A DNA stretch of 64,000 nucleotides from Flaveria trinervia (Eukaryota > Streptophyta > Magnoliopsida > Asterales > Asteraceae): contig CM046456.1 in the NCBI GenBank assembly GCA_025506515.1, forward strand, positions 15,058,061 through 15,122,060. Direction: 5' to 3'. The notes beneath the pieces were generated by a model, which saw only the letters and a list, made by a program, of their open reading frames with translations, was not told the DNA's origin and did no database searches. Positions 22,101 through 34,127 of this stretch are shown here, one piece after another; the first letter of the stretch is position 1; the number at the start of each line of letters is the position of its first letter. Made by a program: the position numbers and the translations under genes.

Positions 22101-22900
22101 TATTTTGAGGAAGCTTCAGGATGAAGAAAGAAGAAAGAAATAAATTTCAGAGAGAAATTTAGGGTTTTAGGTCTGGAGGAAGAAGGAGATAATAGAAAGA
22201 GGGGGAAACCGTTGGGTTTATATGTGAAAAAGGATTTAAGATAAAGTTTAATGAAAGAGGATAAACTTTGAAAATCGGATGTCAGTCCCACCTCTGAAAA
22301 AGTAGTTTACTTTTGCTCAAAAATTAGTTTTCTTGGAAGTCAAAAAGCTTCCGAAGGTAAACTATTCTTGGAAGTTTTAATGAAAAAGTTTCCGAAGCTA
22401 AAATGACTTCGGAAGATTTTCTTAGGAATTGTGAAAATTTTGCTTCGGAAGAAAAAACTAAAACTTGAATGCTTTGTTAAGAGGAACAGAGCTTCCGGGA
22501 GTTAATTTTGCTTCGGAAGAAAATGGTCCTTGAAAACACATAAGTGTCTGAGACAAGTATTAAGCTTCAGAAGATATTTTAAAATTTTCTTTCGAAGGTA
22601 AATTTCTTAGACAGTTATTTGTTTTGAAGGCATGATTCTCTTCCGAAGGTAAAAACATATCTTCTGAAGGATCAAAATTTTCAGAAATCTAAGGAAAGTC
22701 TTCAAAGAGATTTTCATCCAAAGAAAACAAGAGCTTATGAAAGTGATGAACTAGACAACTTAGGACACATAGATTTTAGGAAATAATAAGAATTAGTTTT
22801 AAGAAAAACCTACTCAAAGTTTATCATCCCAATAGCTGATACAGACATTTAAATCTCTATTCATCAAAAGCTTTTGTAACAGATCAGCATATTGTTTATT
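22101..22900 (-). other. Sirevirus spacer between pol and the extra ORF, rich in CTTCGGAAG palindromes
   Basis: No open frame of note. Around 22340-22700 there are many exact or near copies of CTTCGGAAG/CTTCCGAAG. The same word occurs in the LTRs and in gag. From memory, short palindromes repeated in non-coding parts are a Sirevirus trait. Confidence 0.55.
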
Positions 22901-24470
22901 TGTGTGGACTTTGACTAGTTTAATTAATCCTTTTTCATAATTATCTCATATTAAATGAAACCTGATGTTGATGTGTTTGGTCCTTGAGTGCTGCACAGGA
23001 TTCTCTGTGATTGAGATAGCACTGTTGTTGTCTATGTGAATGGGAGTCTCCTTGAAGTTTAATCCATAGTCAAGCATCTGATTCTGAATCCAAAGCACTT
23101 GAGCACAGCAGCTTGCAGCAGCAATGTATTCAGCTTCAGCAGTTGATGCAGAGACACAGGATTGTTTCTTGCATTGCCATAAGAAAACCCTTCCACCAAG
23201 AAACTAACATCCCCCAGTGTAGACTTTGCAGTCATGTTGCAACCACCATAATCACTATCTGTATAAGCATACAGATTAAAGTCAGAATTCTTAGGATACC
23301 ACAGACCAAGTGTTGAAGCACCTTTGAGGTATCTTAGAATCTTTTTGACAGTGATAAAATGAGACATCTTAGGGTTGGCTTGATATCTTGCACAAATGCA
23401 TATAGCAAACATGATATCAGGCCTGCTAGCTGTAAGATACATAAGAGACCCAATCATAGCCCTGTAAAGGTGTTCATCCACATACTCCCCCTCAAGATTA
23501 GGTCCAAGGGAGTGGTTTCTTGCTATGGGTGTCTTAGAAATCTTACAATCACTCATGTTGAACCTCTTAAGTATGTCTTGAACATACTTTGACTGACTAA
23601 TGAAGATGCCATCTTCAACTTGCTTCACTTGAATTCCTAGAAAGAAATTGAGTTTCCCCATGGCACTCATTTCAAATCTTTCCTTCATCTGTTTCTCAAA
23701 GTCTTTGTAGAGCCTTGGATTAGTTGAACCAAAGATGATGTCATCTACATATACTTGAACTAGAAGTATGTCATTTCCTTGTCCTTTGATGAATAGAGTT
23801 CCATCTATAGTACCTCTCATGTATCCATGTTTGCAAAGATACTGAGATAGAGTCTCATACCACTTCATGGGTGCCTGATGCAGCCCATAAAGAGCTTTGT
23901 CAAGCTTGTAGACATAATCAGGATGATCAGGATCTATAAAACCAAGTGGTTGTTTGACATACACCTGTTCATCAATCACTCCATATAGAAAAGCACACTT
24001 CACATCAAGTTGATAGACCTTGAAGTTCTTGGATGCAGCAAATGCCAGGAATATCCTAACAGCTTCCAGTCTTGCTACATGAGCAAATACATCAGTGTAG
24101 TCAATCCCTTTTCTTGTGTGTATCCTTGAACAACTAGCCTAGCTTTATTCTTGATGATAATGCCTCTATCATCCTTCTTGTTCCTAAACACCTATTTGGT
24201 TCCAATGGTAGTCTTCCCATGAGGAAGAGGACAAAGGTTCCAAACTTTTTGTCTTTGAATTGAAGCAACTCTTGTTGCATGGCTTCAACCCAACTTCCAT
24301 CCTTTAGAGCCTCATCAACTTTATTTGGATCTATCTAGGATAAGAAACAAGAGTGAAGACAAACATTTACTTCATGGGTTTGTCCTCTTGTTCTTACCCC
24401 TGTGTCAACATCTCCAATGATGTTTGTGGTGGAGTGAGACTTGTGGATCCTTAGCTGAGGGATCACAACA
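22901..24470 (-). pseudogene. Sirevirus reverse transcriptase and RNase H, broken
   Basis: Copies the element RNA into DNA and degrades the RNA strand. The main frame, 24003-23059, starts inside RT (KCAFLYGVIDEQVYVKQPLG) and shows YGLHQAPMKWYETL, the catalytic YVDDIIFGS, LMYLTASRPDIMFA and the RNase H start AYTDSDYGG. After STLGDVSFL the frame shifts; the C-terminal part, with IDNNSAISITENPVQHSRTK, continues in another frame to about 22920. The upstream RT half (24470-24004) is present but broken by stops. Confidence 0.85.
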
Positions 24471-25027
24471 AGTTACTAAAAGAGATCCAACTTAGAGAAA
24501 TTTAGATCTGGCATAAATGTTTCTCCCACCACATCAACACACTTATCAAGAGAGACTTGATCCAATGAGTGTGTGACATCATTGATGTTGTCATCAATGG
24601 AGTGGTTATCAGCATCAAGAAATACCTGATCACTTTCACACCTCCATTGTTTTCTTCTACATTTGATGTATCTTTATCTGGTTGTGGAGCCTCTGAGCTG
24701 GAATTTGAAGGCATCCCAAATGTATCAGCTGAGTTTGTCATTGTGGTGCTGATAGACACTTCATTTGCAAAAGTAGTTCCAATTAGAGCTGAAGATGTGT
24801 TACTTGAAGGTCTTCTCAGCTTAAATCTTGGATCAGGATCACCTGTTGATAAGATTTCTGTAGATCCTGAAATAGTCTCTCAAGATTTGTTAAACCAGTT
24901 AGTAACTAAATCAAGATCAAACAACCAATCAGGACTAGAACCAACCACACAGGGTGTGTGTTCATTAAAAGTCACATTGCCTGACTCCTCAACAATTCCA
25001 GTTCTGATATTGTATACTCTATAAGCC

Positions 25028-25801
25028 TTAGCTTGGGAGAGTATCCAAAAAGTGTCCATCATCTGATTTCTCAGCAAATTTGGCAATTTGATCTTTGGTA
25101 TTCAAGATGGTGCAAGGACATCCAAATGACCTGAGAAAGCCAATGAAAGGTTTCATCTTGTGCCAAAGTTCATAAGGAGTCTTGCCATGAGTCTTAACCA
25201 CTAAAACTCTGTTATGTACATAGCAAGAAGTGTTGACTGCCTCTACCCAGAAGGTGATGGGTAGCTTAGAGTCAAACAACATGGTTCTTGCAGCTTCAAT
25301 CAATGTCATGTTTCTCTTCTCAACAACACCATTCTACTAAGGAGTCCTGGGAGCACTGTATTGTCTTGTAATACCCTTTTCATCACAAAATGTATCTAGG
25401 ATTTGGTTCTTGAATTTAGTTCCTTGATCACATCTTATGGTTTTGACCCTGTGATCAGATTGATTCTCAATCCTTAGGATGAAATTCTTCAGAATCTTAA
25501 GAGTCTCATCCTTAGTTCTAAGGAAGAAGACCCAAGTAAATCTTGTAAATTCATCTGTGATCACTAAACAGTAAGAGGTCCTTCCTAGACTTATTACATT
25601 GGCGTGGCCAAAGAGATCCATATGTAACAAGTGTAGGGGTGTAATGATGGAGTTTCTTTCCTTAGGCTTATGAGATACCTTGTGTTGCTTCCCTTTCAAG
25701 CATGCAACACAATGATCATCACTTGTAAACTCTTTCTTTGGCATTCCATTTACCAAATCATTCTTAATAAGTTTATTCATATTCTTAAGTTTACATGGCA
25801 C
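25028..25801 (-). pseudogene. Sirevirus integrase, broken
   Basis: Joins element DNA to the host chromosome. Frame 25801-25337 carries HCVACLKGKQH (end of the zinc-binding region), LLHMDLFG with the first catalytic Asp, and TIRCDQGTKF with the second. A stop (TAG) follows APRTP. The third catalytic residue, Glu of VVEKRN, is just after it, at the start of the next frame, which goes on through FWVEAVNTSCYVHNRVLV and TPYELWHKMKP to 25028. Confidence 0.87.
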
Positions 25802-26235
25802 ATTCTTTTATACCATAGGAAAGACTCATCACTATTGGCTTTAGACAGAAGCATGAAACTTCTCCAAAGGGAGATGTTTCTTGCAAATCCATCTTGTACA
25901 TGTTCCCTTTCTTGGGGGCTCTAAGCAGAATATGCTCATGAGGAATGACCACCCTGGGATTGAGAACAATGCACTCATGCTCAGTAAAGAGCATGTTATG
26001 ACTCTGATCATAAAATTGAGATACACTCAGAAGATTGTACCCAAGCTCCTTGACAAAGTTTACCTTTTCAATGCTGAGCTTACCATTTGTGACCTTGCCC
26101 CTTTCAGAAATGTAACCACCTTCATCTCCTTCAAAAGCAACTGGCCCTCCATCAATCCTTTCAAAGTTCTGGAGTAGTGACCTATTGACTGTCATATGCC
26201 TAGAACAACCACTATCAATGATCTAGACATTCTTG
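25802..26235 (-). pseudogene. Sirevirus protease and pre-integrase region
   Basis: The minus strand reads IDSGCSRHMTVN near 26190-26230; DSG is the aspartic protease catalytic triad. A stop lies a few codons upstream. The following frame, to 25791, contains GGYISERGKVTNGKL and YNLLSVSQFYDQ, usual for copia between protease and integrase. Confidence 0.8.
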
Positions 26236-26472
26236 TTTATCTTGAGCTATCCCTGTACAAAGAAAATGATTAGTTACATTTGGAAACCCAAGCCTTGCTT
26301 GTCTTGGGCTCACTAAGAAAAACAGAAGGTAATGCAATAGTAATAGATCCTATAGTAGTGCTTTGAGGATCTTAAGTTGTTGTTGATGCAGAACTTCTAG
26401 TCACTTGGTCTTTCTTTGACTTCCACACCAACTTTGGAAGTTTGGACTTGACCTTCAACACTTTGGAAGCTT

Positions 26473-28995
26473 TTAAGACTTTGGAAGTTTTGATGACTGG
26501 ACCTTCGGATGATTCTGCAGAACTGCGACAGACTTTAGTGCTTCGGAAGTATTCCTTCCTTTCGAGACCAAATTTTCTTCCGAAGACAATTTTCCACTTA
26601 CCTTCTTCTTAGTTCTGGAGCTTCCAAAGGAAATAGATTTTCCTTCTGAAGCTTGAATCTTCTGGGAACTCTTGGTAGTCCTTGTCCTGGTCATGTGAAG
26701 AGTACCTTTAGGATTTTATGGACAATCCTTAGCAAGATGAGTAGTACTTTCACACATGACACACTCTATTTTCTTCTTCCCAAGAGACTTCTGCTGAGAA
26801 CAAGACTGACTTTGATCGCATCCATTCTCCACCTTCATCTTTGCAGATGATGAGACAGTCCTTTTGGGCTGAGGACTATTCTTAGAGTTGGATGGTCCAG
26901 GTTGTGTAGTAGTGGTACACAATAGATCAGTCTTCTTCTTGGTGCTGAGATGATTTGAACATGAACCTGAACTCTTAGCAGAAGAGTTTAGGTTAATGTC
27001 TTCAGTCTTCACCACTTTAAATCTTGCAGAGATAAACACTTGTTTTTTCTTGGAATTAAAAGTGGCCTTGATCTCTTGAGCCTTCCTAGCTTTTCTTTTG
27101 CTCTTTCTGATCAAGTTCTTCCTCATAGACTTGGTCATCATAGTCTTCTTCTTCTCCTCAGAAGGATAATGGCCCTTCTTAGAATCTTCCTCTTTACTAT
27201 TCTTAGAATAATTCTTCACTATCACTTCTTCATCCTCTTCACTCAAGGATCTATGAGAGGAAGCTCAACTTCACAAGTTTCACACCTGGGTGATCTTACA
27301 GACAAGATTGTGTGTGGAGGAGCTATCTCATTAGAACCCAGTCCCTGCTTGTTTTGATAACACACCTTGTTGTGCACGGATGAGGATATCATGTTCTTGA
27401 AGGTCTCTTCTTCAAGAACACACTTTTCTGCCCTGGCTTTGCTGATCACAAGCTCAGCCTGACACTCAGTCAGCTTAGTTATGAGATCCTTGATCTGAGT
27501 CCTAAAGTTTGTATGCTCATGTTTTAGAACTAAAATAGTTTTCTCTAAGTCCTTTATCTTCAGTTTATAATCATTTTAGACTTTCTAAAATTAGCTATTA
27601 AAATGTTTAAGGACTCAAGATCAGATCTCATTTCTAAGTTGTAGGACCTATATTTGTTAACTTTAGCAATACATTCAGGGGTATAGATATGTTCCAATAC
27701 CTTAGCTTTATCGTGATCTGCCATCAGTTCTTGGTTTGGAGAAGCATCTTCCACCTGAAAGCTTCAGTCAAAGCCTCCTTCTTCAACAACAACTGCAGCT
27801 TGCTGCTTTGGCTTCTCATTCTAGGTAGCCTTGTCAGTGTAGTTTGGTCTGGATTGTTCTTGGCCATCACTTGTTCTTGGTGCCTTACACTCCCTAGCAA
27901 AGTGACCCATCAAGTTACAATTGTAACACTTGACTTTGCTTTTGTTCAGTCCAAACTTTCCACTGGCAGCATTGCTGAGGAACTTCCTTCCAGTCCGCTT
28001 GTAGAGCTTCTTGGCTCTGTGAGTAAGAAGAGCCATCTGCTAGACTATTTCCATGTACTCCAGATCATCTAGATGGATACAGTCCAGGTATTCAAGGGTG
28101 AAAAGAGAGTTACCACAACTTTCATCAGAAGACACAAGGGCTTAAGAAGAACTTGTCTCTTGGAATGGGCTTCCGTGAGTGTAGTTCTCCCTTGGTGTCC
28201 AGGGAAGGTGATGAAAGGATCCTTTTATGAGTGGTCAGTGTAGCATATGAGATGATGTTAGGGTTCTATGCTATCCCTTTCAACCACATGAAGGGTTGAA
28301 CCCATTTGGTTGTTGGAGTTTCTAGATGAACCTTGTATGTTCATCTCCATCTGGTAGCCATTGAGAATCCCATACAACTCTGTCAGAGTAAGAGTTTCCA
28401 AGTTCTCTGTTCTCTTGATAACCACACAGTAGTGTGTCCATTGCCTAGGAAGTGAGGACATGAACTTCCTTACAATGTCTCTGTTCTCAAGAGCAACTCC
28501 TCCATCCACTAGGGTATCCATAATCTTAATATACCTGAAATATTGCTGAGTCATGGTTTCACCTGCTTTGAAGGTGAAGCTTTCAAACTACTACTTCAGG
28601 AGATCCTTCTTGTTCTCCTTGGCTTCAAAAGAACCCTCATACATCAGTTTCAATGCATCCCATAGCTGTTTAGCTGTTTTGCATTTCTTGAAACCTCTGT
28701 ATACAGAGTTAGGAAGAGCAGTCTAGAGGGCTGTCATGGCTTTCTGGTCAATCTCTACTCTCTTCCTATCTTTATCAGAGTAGTTAGCCATAGCCTTGGG
28801 GATTATACCACCACCAGTAGCAGAAGGAGTGCTTGGTATGTAAGGTCCATTCTCAACAGACTCCCATATTCTTGAATCTAGAGACCTGATGAAACCTTCC
28901 ATTCTTTGGCACCAGGTGTCAAAATCATCAAGAGTGATCAGTGGGGACTTGTTCATGGTTCCAGTTTCCATATCAGTTTTGGAAATCGCTGCCAT
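26473..28995 (-). pseudogene. Sirevirus gag, long form with two zinc knuckles, broken
   Basis: Capsid/nucleocapsid protein. It starts near 28995 (MAAISKTDMETG, then DFDTWCQRMEGFIRS) and runs through QWTHYCVVIKRTENL in the capsid part. The first knuckle, CYNCNLMGHFAREC (near 27900), is a full C-X2-C-X4-H-X4-C. A charged middle part follows, with coiled-coil character near 27750-27400. The second knuckle, CVMCESTTHLAKDC (near 26730), also fits the pattern. The chain is cut by stops and shifts between 28257, 27820, 27560 and 26716. The length, well above a normal copia gag, is a Sirevirus trait. Confidence 0.85.
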
Positions 28996-29065
28996 TTGAA
29001 AAGTTTAGTATTTGTGTGTGTGAGGGATCTAAAGATGATGAGATCTTATATCAAGAGCCTGGAAT

Positions 29066-29077
29066 GCTCTGATACCA
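29066..29077 (-). other. Primer binding site (initiator tRNA-Met type)
   Basis: Read on the minus strand TGGTATCAGAGC, the standard copia primer binding site, two bases inside the 5' LTR end at 29080. Confidence 0.93.
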
Positions 29078-29079
29078 AA

Positions 29080-29858
29080 TGCAGGACTGGTGAAGGGTGA
29101 TCACTTACAACACAACAACACAAAGAGGAGATTAACTAGACTAATCAAACAGTAAGACTGGATTAACCACAAGATATGATGCAAAAAACACAAGTAAATA
29201 AGAGACAGAACAAGATAGCAAAATACACAAGGAGATGGTTTTTAAGATTGTAGTATATTGCCTTTTCAAGTTCTTTTACAAGTGTTACAAAACATAAAGG
29301 AAAGTTACAAGTACTTGAGATACATATACTACATCCTACAGTCGGCCATACTTTGAAGGCCAGCTGGATACAATTGACTAGACACAACATAATATCAATT
29401 CTAGAGTCAAAAGGCAGATTGCCTTTTGAATTGTGACTATGACATGCCATAGCTCATATCTTAATATATTACAAAAAGGATAAAGTATATGAAGTAGAAA
29501 GTTACAGACTCAAGACCTTAATGTACAGTTACTAAAAGCATGGACCTTTTCACCAACTCATGTAAGTTGGTGATTTTATAGAGTTGCAGCGAAAAGGGGT
29601 CCAGCTTTATGTAAAGTACATTAGATAAATCATGTATACTAAAAGTCTTCAGATGAAATCTGTCTTCAAGTTTTGGCTTCGGAAGACTTCATCATTGGCT
29701 TTGGAAGATATTGGTCTTGGCTTCGGAAGATTTCACACTTAGAATATTTCTGTTGCATGTGTGAAACTTCCAAAGCATTCTTCTTCAATGTACTTGTACA
29801 GCATGCAGGAGACTTGAAGTGTTTGGAGTTGCATCAGCCTTAACATGTATTCCATACA
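29080..29858 (-). mobile_element. 5' LTR of the Sirevirus-like element, complete
   Basis: 779 bp; in plus orientation it runs from TGCAGGACTGGTGAAGG to CATGTATTCCATACA. Both ends are complete, unlike the copy at 17479-18254. CTTCGGAAG copies occur near 29686 and 29725. It is followed at once by host copia leader (ATTTTTAAAAGG). Confidence 0.93.
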
Positions 29859-30162
29859 ATTTTTAAAAGGTTACTTTTTATTTAAATTATTTTTTTTCTT
29901 ATTCACGAGTGATCTTTAAAGTTGGACTTAGAACATCTATCGTTGAATTCTAAAAGTAGTATAAATTTTTTTAAATTAGTTTGTGGTTATAACTGTTTTC
30001 GCTTTCTTATTCACGAGTGATCTTCAAAGTTGGACTTAGAACATCTTTTGTTGAATTTTTAGAATTGTGAAAATAGTTTGAATTATTTTTAATTTTGGTA
30101 GTTATTTCAATTTATTGGAAATTTGTTCTAACTTAAATTGATTCTGTAAAACAGCAAACAAC
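29859..30162 (+). mobile_element. Copia leader, right part, with tandem units
   Basis: Holds a second copy of the unit seen at 17345-17478 and, from about 30000, a third partial one (CTTATTCACGAGTGATCTTCAAAGTTGGAC). Non-coding; it ends at the gag start codon. Confidence 0.8.
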
Positions 30163-31237
30163 ATGTCTTCAAGTGCTATGAGTTTCTCTTTATCAGCCCC
30201 TTTAGCTACAACCACTGTGGGAGCGACCACTGTGGCAAACCATGCCGAGAAACCCGAAAAGTTCACGGGTGTCCATTTTAAAAGATGGCATTAGAAGATG
30301 TTCTTCTACTTGACAACCTTGAACTTAGCGCAGTTCTTGGAGAAAACTATTTCCCTACCTAAAGAAGGGGATGATGCTCAAGCCTTGAGTGTCATTGATG
30401 CTTGGAAGCATTCGGAATTTCTTTGTCGCAACTACATTTTGAATGGTCTTTGTGGATCATTGTATAATGTGTATTGTAACATAAAGACTGCCAAAGAACT
30501 ATGGGAGTCTTTAGACAAGAAGTATAAAACCGAGGATGCTGGTAGCAAGAAATTCATTATGCCTCAGCTCTTGAATTTTAAAATGGTTGATAACAAGACT
30601 GTGATTAGCCAAATTCAAGAATTACAAGCTATACTTTATGAAATTCATGCTGAGGGGATGCCTCTCAATGACACCTTCCAAATTGCAACCATGATTGAAA
30701 AGTTGCCTCCAAGTTGGATAGAGTTGAAGAACTATCTTAAGCTCAAACAAAAGGAGATGATTGTGGATGAACTTATTGTTCATCTTCGAATTGAAGAAGA
30801 CAACAAAATGGCTCAAAAAGGCACCCGAGTGGAACCGATGGCAAAGGCAAATGTGGTTGAACATGGGGCAATCGTCAAGGGGTTATAAAGGTAAAGGGAA
30901 AAAGCCAATTGGGAAACCAAAGGTGAACCTTGGACCAAAGAAAGGAGTTGTAAAAAAGAAACCTCTACCTCCTCTTTTCCAAGGTATTTGCTACAATTGC
31001 AATAAGACAGGGCACCGTGCTAATCAGTGCAAGCAACCAAAGCGTGAGCGTGCGCATATGGTGGATGAAGATGGTGAACCGTTAGTGGTAATGATCACCG
31101 AGTTATCGGCAATAGTGGAAGAAGTCAACCTCGTGGGAGACAATCCGCATGGATGGTTCATTGATATGGGAGCTACCTGTCATGTGTGTGGTGACAAGAC
31201 ATTCTTTAGCACTTTTAAAGAGGTTAAGGGTGATTAA
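30163..31237 (+). pseudogene. Copia gag and protease start, plus-strand element, broken
   Basis: Starts MSSSAMSFSLSAPLATTT and meets a TAG after FTGVHFKRWH, then goes on MFFYLTTLNLAQFLEK with the capsid motifs NYILNGLCGSLYNVY and KELWESLDKKYK. A frame change near 30860-30880 leads to the basic stretch and the zinc knuckle CYNCNKTGHRANQC. Further on comes WFIDMGATCHVC: the protease triad DSG has become DMG, so protease should be dead. TAA follows FKEVKGD. Confidence 0.88.
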
Positions 31238-32233
31238 AAGCTTTATATGGGTAATAAAGCTACGACCGACATCAAAGGTGAAGGAAATGTGATCTTGAAG
31301 ATGACTTCCAGGAAGGAACTCACCTTGAGCAACACCTTGTATGTCTCGGAGATTTGCAAGAATCTTGTTTCGGGATAGTTGCTTAATAAGTTTTGCTTTC
31401 GTTTAGTGTTTGAGTCGGACAAGTTTTTCCTTACTAAACGTGGAATGTATGTAGGAAAGGGTTATGCCCTCAATGGTATGTTTAAGATGAATGTAACCGT
31501 TGTCAAAAGTGAAATGAATAAGACTACTACTTCTATTTATATGCTTGAGTTTTCAAATGTTTGGCATGGTAGACTAGGACATGTAAATTATAATTCTATT
31601 CGCCGTTTAATAAATTTAAAATGCATACCTATATTCCATATTGACACAAACTCTAAATGTGAAACATGCATTGAGGCTAAACTTACAAGATCATCATTTA
31701 AACCGGCTGAAAGAATAACCGAAACCCTTGGTTTAATTCACACCGATATATGTGATTTAAAAGCACACCCAACAAGAGGTGGCAACAAATATTTCATCAC
31801 TTTTATTGACGATTGCACTAGATATTGCTATGTATACTTACTTAAAATTAAGGATGAGGCAATCGACAAATTTATCTTGTATAAAAATGAAGTTAAGAAT
31901 CAACTAAATAAGAAAATTAAAATTGTGCAAAGTGACAGGGGTGGTGAATTTGTTGCACCGTTTGCCGATTTATATGCAAAAAGTGGCATAATACATGAAG
32001 GTACAACACTTTACTCACCACAATCAAATGGCATTTCGGAACGGAAAAACCGTACTTTAAAAGAGATGATGAATATCATGTTGATTAGCTCTGGGATGAG
32101 CCATGACATGTGGAGGGAAGCTATCCTCTCGGCCAATTATATTTTAAATAAAATACCACCAAATAAAAGGGATGTAACCCCTTATGAATTATGGATGAGT
32201 AGAAAACCATCATATAATTATCTCAAAGTGTGA
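31238..32233 (+). pseudogene. Copia integrase, plus-strand element, truncated by stops
   Basis: The frame from 31379 is open for 284 codons: WHGRLGHVNYNSI and CETCIEAKLTRSSF (zinc-binding HHCC), LIHTDICDLKAHPTRGGNKY (first Asp), IVQSDRGGEF (second Asp) and NGISERKNRTLKEMM (catalytic Glu), then TPYELWMSRKPSYNYLKV and a TGA. The stretch 31238-31378 joins protease to integrase with a TAG after KNLVSG. All catalytic residues of the integrase core are still present. Confidence 0.9.
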
Positions 32234-33340
32234 GGATGTCTAGCTAAGGGGATTGTACCACCGCCTAAAGCTAAAAAACTAGAACCCAAAACTGTTGATT
32301 GCATATTCATTGGATATGCTCAAAACAGTAATGCACATCGATTTCTTGTACATGAGTCCAAGAATCCCGATATACAAAAGAACACTATCATGGAGATAAG
32401 GTTGGGGAATGCTTCGTATATTGAAAATGTGTTTCCAATGCGAGGGCAAACACATGCATCTTCATCATTGCGGTTTGATGATGGAGGTGCAAGTTAATAA
32501 ACACAAATTGATGACATAATTCATGATAGTCAACTTGAACGACCCGAGGTTGAACAGGGAGAAAATAGACGAAGTAAAAGGTCAAGGGTTGAGAAGTCCT
32601 TTGGTCCAGACTTCGTAAGTTATATGGTTGAGGGTGAGCCTAATACCTACCGTGAAGTGGTATCTTCTTCGAAAGGACCTTAATGGAAAGAGGCAATCAA
32701 GAATGAAATTGATTCAATTCTTCACAATCATACTTGGGAGCTAGTAGATCTTTCTCCTGGTTGTAAACTGCTTGGATATCGTTGGATATTCAAAAAGAAG
32801 ATGAAAGCCGATGGAAGTATTGATAAATACAAAGCAAGGCTAGTAGTTAAAGGTTTTAGACAAAAGGAAGGTCTAGACAATTTTGATACTTACTCACCTG
32901 TGACTCGCATAACCTCCATACGAATGGTTCTTGCTATTACGGCATTAAGAAATTTGGAAGTACATCAAATGGATGTCAAAACCGCATTTCTTAATGGCGA
33001 TTTAGAAGAAGAGATTTACATGGAGCAACCTGAGGGTTTCTCTGTCCATGGTCAAGAGGGTAAAGTATGTAAATTGGTCAAGTTATTGTATGGCTTAAAG
33101 CAAGCTCCAAAACAATGACATCAAAAGTTTGATTGTGTCATGATTGAAAATGGTTTCAAAATAAATGAGTGTGACAAATATGTATATGTGAAAGATACAC
33201 CGAGAGGTTATGTAATTTTATATCTTTATGTAGATGATATGCTTATCATTAGGAATAATGATAAAATAATAGAATCTACTAAGGACATGTTGAAAGGAAG
33301 ATTTGATATGAAAGATATGGGTTTAGCGGATGTAATTTAG
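32234..33340 (+). pseudogene. Copia reverse transcriptase, plus-strand element, broken
   Basis: Reads WIFKKKMKADGSIDKYKARL, then VKGFRQKEGLDNFDTYSPV, MDVKTAFLNGDLEEEIYMEQ, LLYGLKQAPKQ (then TGA), and from 33140 LYLYVDDMLII with the catalytic YVDD. Further stops lie near 32496, 32682 and 33338. Confidence 0.9.
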
Positions 33341-34127
33341 GAGTGAAAATTATTCGAACCCAATATGATCTTGTGTTAAGTCAAGCTTATTATGTGGACA
33401 AGATTCTTGAAAAATTCAAATCGGGAGACACGCGTGTAGCACGTTCTCCTGTTAATACCACCTAACATCTAAATAAAAATAGAGGTGAGGGGGTTGCTTA
33501 GTTAAAGTATTCAAGGATCATTTGTAGTTTAATGTATATAATGACATGTACTAGACCTGACTTACCATACGCAGTGAGTAGGCTAAGCAGATATACTAGT
33601 AATCCAAGTTCAGAACATTCTAAGAGTATATCGAGGGTGCTTAGATACATAAGATACATAAGAGACTATGGATTGCATTATACCCGTCATCCAGTTGTGA
33701 TTAAAGGGTATACTGATGCAAACTGGATATCGAAAATAAAAGATTCCAAATCAACAAGTGGGTATGTGTTCTTACTTAGTGGAGCAGCAATATCTTGGAG
33801 ATCATCCAAGAAATCGGTTATAGCTAGATCCATAATGTAATCGGAATTTATCGCTTTGGATAAAGCCGGAGAAGAGGTTGAATGGCTACGTCAATTTGTG
33901 GAAGACATTCCAAGATGGCCAAAGTCGTTATCGGCTATTTGCATACATTGTGATAGTGAGTCAGCAATTGGTAGAGCCAAAAGCTCAATGTACAATGGCA
34001 AAACAAGGCACATCAGGCGTAGACATAACATAATACGACAACTAATATCAACGGGTGTTATCACGATTGACCATGTCAAGTCAAAAGATAAAATTGCAGA
34101 CCCTTTAACAAAAGGCTTAAGCACATA
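33341..34127 (+). pseudogene. Copia RNase H, plus-strand element, broken
   Basis: Reads TCTRPDLPYAVSRLSRYTSN, GYTDANWISKIKDSKSTSGY, then a TAA at 33838 just before SEFIALDKAGEEVEWLRQF, and HCDSESAIGRAKSSMYNGK to DPLTKGLST. It closely matches the tail at 14994-15848, which lacks the 33838 stop but has a gap instead. Confidence 0.9.

Larger units (their letters stand above)
17479..29858 (-). mobile_element. Sirevirus-like Ty1/copia retrotransposon, nearly full length, degenerate
   Basis: A 12.4-kb element inserted in the leader of the plus-strand copia. Minus-strand order: 5' LTR (29858-29080), tRNA-Met-type primer site, long gag with two zinc knuckles, protease, integrase, RT, RNase H, about 4 kb of extra coding-like sequence, polypurine tract, 3' LTR (18254-17479). 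The very long gag, the extra region after pol and the many CTTCGGAAG palindromes in LTRs and spacer all fit Sireviruses (SIRE/Maximus). Frames have several stops and shifts, so it is not autonomous. The left LTR lacks about 20 outer bases. Confidence 0.9.
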
